Assembly (NCBI RefSeq): GCF_032401055.1
Contig: NZ_CP135529.1
Span: forward strand, 6,012,501-6,076,500
Direction of reading: 5' to 3'
DNA: 64,000 bases
Source of the DNA: Tardiphaga sp. 709
GTDB taxonomy: Bacteria > Pseudomonadota > Alphaproteobacteria > Rhizobiales > Xanthobacteraceae
The notes below the pieces were generated by a model, which saw only the letters and a list, made by a program, of their open reading frames with translations, was not told the DNA's origin and made no database searches. A program made the position numbers and the translations under genes. Of the stretch, positions 57,035 through 64,000 are shown piece by piece (position 1 is the first letter of the stretch; each line of letters begins with the position of its first letter).

Positions 57035-57723
57035 AACCCGTCGTCGTCAGGAATATTCAACGCGCGGATGCCGACGTCGTGCAGCGGCTCGGCGCGCTCG
57101 GCGTCTCCACGGTGCACGAGGCCTATGGCCGCTTTGGCCTGATGAAGACCTATATGCGCCCGGTGTGGTCCGGCGCGGAGGCCGCAGGCACGGCGGTCAC
57201 GGTGCTGGCACAGCCCGGCGACAACTGGATGCTGCATGTGGCCATCGAGCAGTGCAAACCCGGCGACATGCTGGTGGTGGCCTGCACGACTGACAACACC
57301 GACGGCATGTTCGGCGATCTGCTCGCGACGTCACTGAAGGCACGCGGTGGCGTTGGCCTGATCATCGATGCCGGATGCCGCGATATCAAGACGCTGCGTG
57401 AGATGGGCTTTCCGGTGTGGTCACGCGCGATCTCGGCCAAGGGGACTGTCAAGGCGACGCTCGGCGCGGTGAACGTGCCTGTGGTCTGCGCCGGCGCGCA
57501 GGTGATGCCGGGTGACGTCATCGTTGCCGATGAAGACGGTGTCGTGGTGATCCCCCGTAAAGATGCCACTGAGGTTGCGGTGAAGGGCGAGAAGCGTTTT
57601 GCCGAAGAAGACGCCAAGCGCCAGAAGCTGGCATCCGGCATTCTCGGTCTCGACATGTACAATATGCGCGAGCCGCTGGCGAAAGCGGGTCTGGTTTACG
57701 TCGACGATCCCGATCAGGCTTGA
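57031..57723 (+). CDS. 4-carboxy-4-hydroxy-2-oxoadipate aldolase, LigK/ProA-like
   Basis: A 230-residue RraA-fold aldolase that splits 4-carboxy-4-hydroxy-2-oxoadipate to pyruvate and oxaloacetate. Conserved text such as [59 protein letters not shown] (Arg-Asp pair) and [11 protein letters not shown]-like [19 protein letters not shown] is typical of LigK and ProA. It overlaps the GalB-like gene by four bases (ATGA) and is the last lower-pathway enzyme here. Confidence 0.9.
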   Translation: MKPVVVRNIQRADADVVQRLGALGVSTVHEAYGRFGLMKTYMRPVWSGAEAAGTAVTVLAQPGDNWMLHVAIEQCKPGDMLVVACTTDNTDGMFGDLLATSLKARGGVGLIIDAGCRDIKTLREMGFPVWSRAISAKGTVKATLGAVNVPVVCAGAQVMPGDVIVADEDGVVVIPRKDATEVAVKGEKRFAEEDAKRQKLASGILGLDMYNMREPLAKAGLVYVDDPDQA

Positions 57724-57740
57724 TCGGGAAGGAGGCTGGC

Positions 57741-58589
57741 ATGCGGCTTCGTATTCTGCTCGGCGATCATCCGCATACGACTGCATTGAAATCCCGCGCG
57801 ATCACGTCTGATCTCGTCGAACTGGACTTTGCCACGTACACGCCGACCAACAAGGGCTTCAAGCCCATGGTGCGCGACGGCGCTTTCGACGTCGCCGAAA
57901 TGGCCATCGTCACCTATCTGATGGCCAGGAGTTACGACAAACCGATGGTGTTGATGCCAAGCGTGATGATGGCGCGGCATCAGTTTGGTTTTGCGGTCAC
58001 CAACCCGGCAGCTCGCATCATCGGGCCGAAATGCCTCGAGGGCAAACGTGTGGGCATCCGCTCCTTTACGACGACGACGGGCGCGTGGCTGCGCGGCATG
58101 CTCGCCAATGACTACGGCGTCAATCTCGATGCGATCGAATGGGTCACCTTCGAGGAACCCCACGTCGCCGAATATGTCGACAGCACAACCAAGGCGCCTG
58201 CCGGCAAGGCGATCATGCAGATGCTGTTCGATGGCGAACTGGACGCCGTGCTCGGCGAGAAGAGTGACGATCCACGGGTGGCGCACCTATTCCCCGACGT
58301 GGCCGCTGAAGAGAAAGCCTGGCTGGCCAGGCATGGCGTGGTGCCGATCAACCATATGGTAGTCGTCAGCAAGCAATTGTCCGATACGCGGCCCGACGTG
58401 GTGCGCGAGCTGCAGCGCATGCTGGAGGCGAGCAGGGCGGCTGCAACGGGCAAGGTGCCGGCCTTCAGCAAGGATGACATGACGCGATCGCTGGAACTGA
58501 TCACGGACTATTCCGCACAGCAGAGACTGATCCCGCGCAGGTTCAGCGTTGATGAACTGTTCGACGACGTGACCAGAAAGCTGAGATGA
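57741..58589 (+). CDS. 4,5-dihydroxyphthalate decarboxylase family protein
   Basis: A 282-residue protein with a periplasmic-binding-protein-like fold but no signal peptide. MRLRILLGDHPHTTALKSRAI opens it (start ATG 57741 with AAGGAGG upstream), and blocks NKGFKPMVRDGAFDVAEMAI, FTTTTGAWLRGML and ITDYSAQQRLIP recur in 4,5-dihydroxyphthalate decarboxylases. Those convert 4,5-dihydroxyphthalate to protocatechuate. Because the fold is also used for substrate binding, I call the family rather than the reaction. It begins 17 bases after the LigK-like gene. Confidence 0.78.
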   Translation: MRLRILLGDHPHTTALKSRAITSDLVELDFATYTPTNKGFKPMVRDGAFDVAEMAIVTYLMARSYDKPMVLMPSVMMARHQFGFAVTNPAARIIGPKCLEGKRVGIRSFTTTTGAWLRGMLANDYGVNLDAIEWVTFEEPHVAEYVDSTTKAPAGKAIMQMLFDGELDAVLGEKSDDPRVAHLFPDVAAEEKAWLARHGVVPINHMVVVSKQLSDTRPDVVRELQRMLEASRAAATGKVPAFSKDDMTRSLELITDYSAQQRLIPRRFSVDELFDDVTRKLR

Positions 58590-58603
58590 ATTGGCCTCTC
58601 AGC

Positions 58604-58697
58604 CGTCATTGCGAGGAGCGAAGCGACGCGGCAATCCAGTGAGCCGCAAGTGAAGCAAGACTGGATTGCTTCGTCGCAAGGGCTCCTCGCAATGACG
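58604..58697. repeat. REP-like palindromic element inside the catabolic operon
   Basis: A 94-base element with CGTCATTGCGAGGAGC at its left edge and the complementary GCTCCTCGCAATGACG at its right edge, and inner GCAATCCAGT/ACTGGATTGC arms. It is a very widespread intergenic repeat in alphaproteobacteria. It separates the decarboxylase-like gene from the dioxygenase gene and may form a strong hairpin. Confidence 0.85.
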
Positions 58698-58732
58698 GGG
58701 ATAGGCCGTGAGGTTTCTAAGAGGATATGGCC

Positions 58733-59692
58733 ATGCTTCCCGAACCCATCTTCGATCTCGCCCATCTCGGCCATCTCGAACTGCTGACGCCGAAGCCGGA
58801 CGAGAGCCTGAAATTCTTCGTCGACGTGATGGGCATGACCGTGTCGGGCCGGCAGGGCGAGTCGGTCTATCTGCGCGGCTGGGACGACTATGAGCGCTAT
58901 TCGCTGAAGCTGACGGCGTCGAACACGTCGGGTATGGAGCATATGGCGCTACGGGCGCGCAGCCCGCAGGCGCTTGAGCGCCGCGTGGCGGCACTGAAGG
59001 GCTCTGGTTACGATATCGGCTGGACCGACGGCGATCTCGGCCATGGGCCGGCATTTCGCTGCCGTGATCCCGACGGCCATATCGTCGAACTCTATTACGA
59101 GACCGAATGGTACGAGGCGCCGCCGGAACTCAAGCCGGCGCTTAAAAATCAGGCGCAGCGCTATCCGGCGCGCGGCATCAATGTGCGGCGGCTCGATCAC
59201 CTCAATTGCCTTGCGGTGGACATCAAGGCCAACCGCGAGTTTTTCGAGCACTATATGGGGCTCCGCCTGACCGAGCAGATCGTGCTCAATGACGGCACGG
59301 AAGCCGCGATGTGGATGACCATGTCGAACAAGAGCTACGACTTCGCCTATTCGCGCGATCACTCCGGCACCAAAGGGCGCTTTCACCATGTCACCTACGC
59401 GCTGGACAGCCGCGAAGACATTCTGCGCGCAGCTGATATCTTTCTGGAAAACGGCGTCTTCATCGAGACCGGACCGCACAAACATGCGATCCAGCAGACC
59501 TTCTTCCTCTATGTCTATGAGCCCGGCGGCAACCGCGTCGAAGTCGCCAATGCCGGCGCACGGCTGATCCTGGCCCCGGACTGGAAGCCCATCGTCTGGA
59601 CCGAGGAGGAGCGCAAGAAGGGCCAGGCCTGGGGCCTCAAGACCATCGAGTCGTTCCACACCCACGGCACGCCGCCGGTGCCCCACAAGTAG
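58733..59692 (+). CDS. Type I extradiol ring-cleavage dioxygenase (VOC family)
   Basis: A 319-residue protein with two VOC modules, as in catechol 2,3-dioxygenase. The N-terminal module is LAHLGHLELLTPKPDESLKF, and the catalytic C-terminal one has the metal ligands His in VRRLDHLNC, His in GRFHHVTYAL, and Glu in GNRVEVANAG. It should use Fe(II) to cleave a dihydroxylated ring next to the hydroxyls. The ATG at 58733 sits 7 bases from GAGGA; 58727 is too close. It is downstream of the REP-like element. Ring substrate unknown. Confidence 0.85.
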   Translation: MLPEPIFDLAHLGHLELLTPKPDESLKFFVDVMGMTVSGRQGESVYLRGWDDYERYSLKLTASNTSGMEHMALRARSPQALERRVAALKGSGYDIGWTDGDLGHGPAFRCRDPDGHIVELYYETEWYEAPPELKPALKNQAQRYPARGINVRRLDHLNCLAVDIKANREFFEHYMGLRLTEQIVLNDGTEAAMWMTMSNKSYDFAYSRDHSGTKGRFHHVTYALDSREDILRAADIFLENGVFIETGPHKHAIQQTFFLYVYEPGGNRVEVANAGARLILAPDWKPIVWTEEERKKGQAWGLKTIESFHTHGTPPVPHK

Positions 59693-59764
59693 CAAGCCGC
59701 ACTGCCGGGATTGGTACGCGTCTTGCTTTGTTGACCCCAGGTTGTTTCTGACGTGGGGGCGAGC

Positions 59765-61186
59765 ATGACTAACTCTGAGTTGCGGGCAGACATCCACAGT
59801 ATCGAACCGATCCCCGATGCCGACCGGGATTCCACCGGGCCGCAGCAGATGTGGATCTGGGCCGGCGCCAATATCGCCCCGGTGAATTGGGCGCTCGGCG
59901 CGCTTGGTATCATTCTCAAGCTCGGTCTGTGGGAGACGATCGCGGTCATCGTCATCGGCAACGCGGCGGGCTCCGCGATCTTCGCGGCTTTCACGGTCAT
60001 GGGCCACAAGACCGGCGTCAACCAGATGGTCCTCGCGCGCTCGGCCTTTGGGCGCCGCGGCGCCTATCTGCCGAGCCTGTTGATGTTCCTGATGACGCTC
60101 GGCTGGATCGGCGTGAATACGTATTTTCCGGTCAAGATCTCGATGGCCATTCTCGGCCAGTTCGGGATCGCCGATAGCTGGTTCGCCAACCTCGTGGTCA
60201 TCACCATCGTGATGGTCACGCAGGTCGTAATCGGCACTTACGGCTTCTATGCGATCCGCACCTTCGAGAAATACACCGTGCCGGTCACGGTGGTGATCAT
60301 GGTGCTGATGAGCGTGCTGGCCTGGAGCCAGCCCGGCGTCGTCAACTGGAACCACACCACGTCGCTGCCGCCGGGACCGCATCTGGCGATGCTGTCGCTG
60401 CTGATGACCGCCGTCGGCGTCGGTTGGGGCATTTCATGGGTGACCTGGGCATCGGACTATTCGCGCTTCGTGCCGCGTTCGACATCGTCGAAGGCCGTGT
60501 TCTGGTACAGCTATCTCGGCATGTTCGTGCCGTCGGTGTGGCTGGCCATTCTCGGCGCCACCATCGCGTCGGTGACGCTCGACACCGATCCTGCCAAGAT
60601 GGTGTCGGCGGTGTTCGGTGGCATCGCCAGCATTCTCGTGCTGCTGCTGGTGCTGCACGGGCCGATCGCCACCAACATCCTCAATGTCTATTCGTCGGCG
60701 CTGGCGGCGCTCAGCATGGGCGTGCGCTTCTCGCGCACAGCACTGGCGCTGATCGTCGGCATCGCGGGCTATGCGGTGACGGTGTATTTCATCTTCGCGC
60801 CGTCTTTCGCCAAGGCGTTCGATAACTGGCTGATCAGCCTGCTGATGTGGATGAGCCCCTATGCCGGCGTGGTGCTGGCCGACTTCTTCATCAGGCGGAA
60901 AAGCCAGATCGATATCGCCGAGCTCTACAAGTCGCCGGAGACCAGCATCTATGGCGACATCAACTGGAGCGGGATGATCGCATTCTTCGCGGGCCTGATC
61001 GCCACCTGGCTGTTCCAGGATGGCCTGGTGCCTGCGTTGCAGGGGCCGATTTCGATCAACCTTCTCGGCGGCGCGGATCTGAGCTGGCTGGCGGGCATCG
61101 CCGTCGGCGGCGGTGTCTATCTGGCGGTCAGCAGGCGCCTGGCGCCGGAGCCGATGGCTATCCCGGTCGGTGGGCCGGGCGAATAG
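59765..61186 (+). CDS. NCS1 family nucleobase/cytosine-type permease
   Basis: A 473-residue inner-membrane transporter with about twelve helices. NCS1 marks include GPQQMWIWAGANIAPVNW-like text at the N-terminus, GNAAGSAIFAAFTVMGHKTG, and WGISWVTWASDYSRFVP in the middle. Characterised NCS1 proteins import cytosine, allantoin, uracil, hydantoins or thiamine. In this operon it is the likely uptake system, suggesting a nitrogen-containing ring or a compound that resembles one. The ATG at 59765 is used; 59753 is possible. A hairpin follows at 61199. Confidence 0.9.
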   Translation: MTNSELRADIHSIEPIPDADRDSTGPQQMWIWAGANIAPVNWALGALGIILKLGLWETIAVIVIGNAAGSAIFAAFTVMGHKTGVNQMVLARSAFGRRGAYLPSLLMFLMTLGWIGVNTYFPVKISMAILGQFGIADSWFANLVVITIVMVTQVVIGTYGFYAIRTFEKYTVPVTVVIMVLMSVLAWSQPGVVNWNHTTSLPPGPHLAMLSLLMTAVGVGWGISWVTWASDYSRFVPRSTSSKAVFWYSYLGMFVPSVWLAILGATIASVTLDTDPAKMVSAVFGGIASILVLLLVLHGPIATNILNVYSSALAALSMGVRFSRTALALIVGIAGYAVTVYFIFAPSFAKAFDNWLISLLMWMSPYAGVVLADFFIRRKSQIDIAELYKSPETSIYGDINWSGMIAFFAGLIATWLFQDGLVPALQGPISINLLGGADLSWLAGIAVGGGVYLAVSRRLAPEPMAIPVGGPGE

Positions 61187-61198
61187 GGCGAGGCGACC

Positions 61199-61227
61199 GG
61201 GCAGGCCGCGCCTTGTGTGGCCTGTCC
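61199..61227 (+). terminator. Hairpin after the NCS1 permease gene
   Basis: GGGCAGGCC (61199-61207) pairs with GGCCTGTCC (61219-61227), one G-U wobble, around an 11-base loop. No T-run follows. It lies 13 bases after the permease stop, so it may end the operon with help from Rho. Confidence 0.5.
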
Positions 61228-61372
61228 ATTGCCAGTGGTGTCAATGAGCCGTCATTTCCGTCCAGAGCCCTTGCGCTTTGTCCGGCGGACGGGCTAGAAC
61301 GCGCCCGAACGAGATGAGCATCTCTGTTCCGACCGATTCCAGACCGGATTTTCCGTAAGTCTCTGAATCGTT

Positions 61373-61446
61373 TGGGGAATGGTGTAACGGTAGCACAACA
61401 GACTCTGACTCTGTTTGTCTAGGTTCGAATCCTAGTTCCCCAGCCA
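61373..61446 (+). tRNA. tRNA-Gln (anticodon CUG)
   Basis: A 74-base tRNA including encoded CCA. The acceptor stem is TGGGGAA (61373-61379) with TTCCCCA (61436-61442), discriminator G and CCA at 61444-61446. The anticodon loop CT-CTG-AC has CTG at 61405-61407, and the T-arm GGTTCGAATCC is standard. It reads CAG glutamine codons. Adjacent sequence suggests it is an integration site. Confidence 0.96.
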
Positions 61447-61540
61447 CACTCGAATTTCCCTTCGCAGATCAAAGACTTCTAACCCGCAGCCTTTTCGAGA
61501 AAATTCGGTGGCCCACAACAATGGCCCACACGAGGCTCGA

Positions 61541-61640
61541 ATGGCGTCCGGTCGGTACCTGCGGCGGCGTGGCCATATATGGCTTTTGGCTTCCGACGGC
61601 CTGCGGCGCTTGCCGCTTGCCATATCTCGGGCCCAGAGAA
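61541..61640 (+). pseudogene. Possible integrase N-terminal remnant next to tRNA-Gln
   Basis: A frame starting with ATG 61541 reads MASGRYLRRRGHIWLL, a basic, aromatic start reminiscent of the arm-binding N-terminus of tyrosine recombinases in this bacterial group. The similarity decays within about 30 residues and the frame runs into the oppositely oriented YdcF gene. Its place 95 bases after a tRNA gene is where such genes usually lie. This is a weak, motif-level inference. Confidence 0.3.
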
Positions 61641-62441
61641 TCAATGTTTATCGGCGCCGGGCAGCAAGTCGTCGATCCGCCCCGTGGCTCGATAAGCAAT
61701 GAGCCCGAACCATTCGCGCACCGCGATGTCGGTCCGCGACAGCCCGTCAAGGGCGAGGGTGTTGAAGGAAAGTGCGTCGCGCCGACCGCCGACCAACCAG
61801 TCGACCGGATAAGCCTCGACCGGAAATCCCGCTTTGCGAAACAAGCCAATCGATCGCGGCATATGGAACGCCGATGTTACCAGAACCCAGCGCTCGCCCG
61901 GCTTCGGCGCCACGAGCGCCTTGGTGAACTCGGCGTTCTCATGCGTGTTGCGCGATTGCCGCTCCATGATCAACCGCGATCTGTCAACTCCAAGGCTTTC
62001 GAAGAGCGCGGCGGCGTAATCAGCCTCCCTGGCATCCGATACCAGTCTCGGACTGCCGCCGGTGAACACCACGCGTGCATTCGGATACTGTCGCGCCAGT
62101 GCTGCGGCTGCGATCATGCGGTCGGGCGAGCGACGGACGACCGGCGTGTCGCGCGCAAGTGAAACATCGGCATCGATCGAGCCGCCGAGCACGATGATGC
62201 CGTCAGGCGCACGCTGTCCGGGATCCCAGGGCGGGAAGCGCGATTCAAGCGGAGAGAGCAGCAATCTTCCAGCCGGCGAAAACGCGGCCACCACAAGCAG
62301 CACGGCGGCTGTGATCATAAGCCCGCGGCCAAGCGAAGAAAGTCGTGTTGCCGAAAGGACCGCGCCGAGCACACCGAGGCCGATCAGGAAATTGACCGGT
62401 GCAAGCGCGTTGCCAAGAGTCTTGGACAATACGAAAAACAA
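61641..62441 (-). CDS. YdcF/ElyC family membrane protein (DUF218)
   Basis: A 266-residue protein. Two N-terminal helices (about 1-55) are followed by a DUF218 domain with GIIVLGGSIDAD, VVFTGGSPRLVSDAREADY, RSRNTHENAEF-like (MERQSRNTHENAEF) and VTSAFHMPRSIGLFRKAGF. Related ElyC and SanA proteins act in envelope integrity. The exact role is unknown. It starts on the opposite strand from the HemK-like gene, 392 bases away. Confidence 0.87.
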   Translation of the reverse strand: MFFVLSKTLGNALAPVNFLIGLGVLGAVLSATRLSSLGRGLMITAAVLLVVAAFSPAGRLLLSPLESRFPPWDPGQRAPDGIIVLGGSIDADVSLARDTPVVRRSPDRMIAAAALARQYPNARVVFTGGSPRLVSDAREADYAAALFESLGVDRSRLIMERQSRNTHENAEFTKALVAPKPGERWVLVTSAFHMPRSIGLFRKAGFPVEAYPVDWLVGGRRDALSFNTLALDGLSRTDIAVREWFGLIAYRATGRIDDLLPGADKH

Positions 62442-62833
62442 CTTAAGGCCTCAGCCCCGTTGATACCAAGAGCGCCATAGCAGCAAACGGCCCACGAAGC
62501 CATCGCCACGAATCGTTAGCTCGCCGGACAGTGTGCCGGATCGCCGCGGCCCCGTTCATAAGAACTCGAAAGCGGAACAGACAAATACCACTCAGCCTCT
62601 AAGTGGCCGAAGTCAGAGCGAGGTCTGCGTCGTCGGATGACCATGCAGCCGGTAGGTTGCCGCATCGACAAATGCGTAAGGAGCGCTGCCGAAAACAACT
62701 GCATTGTCGCTATTGGCCCGTCTACCCCGTTGTGACTACCGCCATTGCCACATGGACAGGGCATGGTTCTGTCCGATGCATGATTAGGCCGCATGCAACA
62801 GTTGTCGCGCAACGTCCAGGCAGGGTGACCGCA
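62442..62833. other. Intergenic region upstream of the HemK-like gene
   Basis: 392 bases between the divergent YdcF and methyltransferase genes. No convincing gene: frames that extend through it have no RBS or recognisable protein. Its sequence seems less regular than neighbouring genes and may contain decayed DNA. ATG 62780 could give the methyltransferase 18 extra residues. Confidence 0.45.
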
Positions 62834-63529
62834 ATGAGCGAAGTGATCAATGTCGCCAAAGCTTACGATGAGGGACGCACTCTATTTATGGGAATAGAGC
62901 TGCTGGTCGCACCCGGTGCGCTCGTGCCCCGGCCGGAAACCGAATTGCTTTGCGCGAGCGCTGTCGATGCTCTGCTTCAGTTGAACGTGGCGGAGCCGCG
63001 GGTGATCGACATGTGCTGCGGCGCAGGCAATCTGGCATGCGCCATCGCTCTCAAGATCCCCGGCGCGCGCGTCTGGGCGAGCGATCTAACCGATGGATGT
63101 GTCACTGTCGCACGTCGCAATGTCGCCTATCACGGACTCACGCAGCGCATGTCGGTGTTTCAGGGCGATCTGTTCAACGCTTTTTCAGGTCTGCCGCTGG
63201 ATGGGACCATCGACTTGATCGTCTGCAACCCACCCTATATTTCGGAAACGCGGCTCAGGGGCGACCGTGCCCCCTTGCTCGAACTCGAACCGCGTGAGGC
63301 ATTCGCAGCCGGTCCTTACGGACTTAGTATCCATATGCGGGTGACGAAGGACGCAGTCCGATATTTGCGGCCGGGTGGCATCCTCTTGTTCGAGGTCGGC
63401 TCCGGTCAAGAGCGGCAGGTGACAACCCTTCTTGAGCGCAACAAGAGCTACGAGAGCATCAGCGTGGTGACGAACGAAACGGGCGAAGGCCGCGTCGTTA
63501 TGGGATACCGCAAGGGCACAGGAACCTGA
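62834..63529 (+). CDS. HemK/PrmC-like methyltransferase domain protein
   Basis: A 231-residue SAM-dependent methyltransferase core. It shows ALVPRPETELLC, motif I VIDMCCGAGNLACAIA, SDLTDGCVTVARRN, and the acceptor-binding NPPYISETRL. The NPPY motif methylates glutamine or exocyclic nitrogen in relatives. PrmC itself has an N-terminal helical domain of about 80 residues for release factors; here only about 30 residues precede the motif, so it is not an ordinary PrmC. It lies beside a stand-alone ACP and acyl-AMP ligase gene in convergent orientation. Confidence 0.8.
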   Translation: MSEVINVAKAYDEGRTLFMGIELLVAPGALVPRPETELLCASAVDALLQLNVAEPRVIDMCCGAGNLACAIALKIPGARVWASDLTDGCVTVARRNVAYHGLTQRMSVFQGDLFNAFSGLPLDGTIDLIVCNPPYISETRLRGDRAPLLELEPREAFAAGPYGLSIHMRVTKDAVRYLRPGGILLFEVGSGQERQVTTLLERNKSYESISVVTNETGEGRVVMGYRKGTGT

Positions 63530-63577
63530 ACCGCTGCGGTGGCGTTCGCGGCGCGGTTTGGACGCTGCAGACAAACA

Positions 63578-63844
63578 TCAGCTCTTCTTGCTCATGACGA
63601 AGCGCGCAATTCCCTCGATGGAATCGAGATTCTCAGGCAAGAGCTCGCTGTCTTCGACTGTGATGCCGAAGGTCTCCTCGATGAATCCGATGACCTCGAG
63701 CACTCCCGTCGAGTCGATGATGCCCTGGTCGAGCAGCGATGTGTCGACCTCAAGCGAGTTCGCTTCAGCAATGTAGAAGTTCGACAGCAAGAAATCACGA
63801 ACTTGCCTTCGATAGGTCTCGAGCGGTTCCCTGACTAGCAACAT
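63578..63844 (-). CDS. Stand-alone acyl carrier protein
   Basis: An 88-residue phosphopantetheine-binding protein. The attachment Ser45 is in DQGIIDSTGVLEVIGFIEE, an ACP/PCP-like helix II start. It is unlike AcpXL and the housekeeping AcpP, and the STG sequence is frequent in carrier proteins linked with AMP ligases. The start at 63844 is an ATG. An AMP-dependent ligase gene ends 39 bases upstream on the same strand, so they are likely one operon. Confidence 0.88.
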   Translation of the reverse strand: MLLVREPLETYRRQVRDFLLSNFYIAEANSLEVDTSLLDQGIIDSTGVLEVIGFIEETFGITVEDSELLPENLDSIEGIARFVMSKKS

Positions 63845-63882
63845 GATTCAACTCCAATGCGTAAAGAAAAGTCACGATCGGA

Positions 63883-64000
63883 TCATTCGGAAATCGACTC
63901 CTGCAGTGCTCTCTTGTTGAGTTTCTCTGTATTTGTTCGCGGCAGGCTGGGCACGATCACAATACACTTCGGCACCATGAAGCTTTCGAGGCGTCGCTGG
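63883..64000 (-). CDS. Acyl-AMP ligase / acyl-CoA synthetase, C-terminal end only
   Basis: The last 39 codons of a gene that runs past the window. The reading is RRLESFMVPKCIVIVPSLPR followed by TNTEKLNKRALQ and the stop at 63883-63885. This is the C-terminal subdomain of the ANL superfamily, where the lysine of T-x-K-L-N-K is near the adenylation active lysine position. It lies upstream of an acyl carrier protein gene on the same strand, so it probably activates an acid and loads it on that carrier. Too little is visible for more. Confidence 0.75.
   Translation of the reverse strand, partial: QRRLESFMVPKCIVIVPSLPRTNTEKLNKRALQESISE

Noticed and set aside
61541-61702. Functional integrase
   Set aside because: Only an N-terminal-like segment is present and it stops or overlaps an opposite gene; kept as a low-confidence remnant.
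62516-62812. 98-codon minus-strand frame in the gap before the HemK-like gene
   Set aside because: No RBS, no recognisable sequence, and unusual residue composition.

Overview
The window is 64 kb of GC-rich, gene-dense alphaproteobacterial chromosome. The acpXL-lpxXL lipid A very-long-chain fatty acid cluster, the Atm1-psd-pssA block, the DUF2865 and DUF1217 proteins, the tandem kup genes and several family-typical palindromic repeats point to the Nitrobacteraceae (Bradyrhizobium, Rhodopseudomonas, Tardiphaga, Afipia group). I cannot name a genus from sequence alone. No rRNA, CRISPR array or intact insertion sequence was seen.

Layout. 1-9.4 kb: the 3' end of serA, dusA, a small-protein pair, a PleC-type histidine kinase, a 3-hydroxyisobutyrate dehydrogenase family enzyme, the Fe-S carrier mrp, and a TakP-like TRAP receptor followed by a hydratase. 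9.4-13.3 kb: the TRAP permease subunits, moaA and a lipoprotein. 13.4-21.7 kb: central metabolism (gph, rpiA, gor, class II DAHP synthase, dgkA, nadE). 21.7-25.6 kb: a five-repeat DUF1217 protein, a DUF2865 protein and a small Cys-rich secreted protein. 25.9-32.9 kb: cysS with two tiny followers, a LOG protein, an Atm1-type ABC exporter, then psd and pssA for phosphatidylethanolamine. 33-43.3 kb: an RraA-like protein, a methyltransferase, motAB, tandem kup potassium transporters, a rhodanese, an aminotransferase and a polyamine-binding protein.

43.3-48.8 kb is the minus-strand acpXL cluster: AcpXL, FabZ, two ketosynthase-like proteins, a zinc-type dehydrogenase and LpxXL. It should build a very-long-chain acyl group on a dedicated carrier protein and transfer it to lipid A. 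The catalytic ketosynthase gene carries a one-base deletion just after its last catalytic histidine, and its partner lacks the nucleophilic cysteine.

49-53 kb holds a ParB-like protein, MgtC, an AhpD-like protein and a HerA-type ATPase. 53.3-61.2 kb is a catabolic operon: a LysR regulator, an orphan Bug receptor, a LigI-like amidohydrolase, a GalB-like hydratase, a LigK-like aldolase, a 4,5-dihydroxyphthalate decarboxylase family protein, a type I extradiol dioxygenase and an NCS1 transporter. It looks like meta-cleavage of an unidentified aromatic or N-heteroaromatic compound ending in the LigK aldolase step. 61.4-64 kb: tRNA-Gln(CUG) with a possible integrase remnant, a YdcF protein, a HemK-like methyltransferase lacking the usual N-terminal domain, an acyl carrier protein, and the C-terminus of an acyl-AMP ligase that runs off the window. 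This edge is probably accessory.
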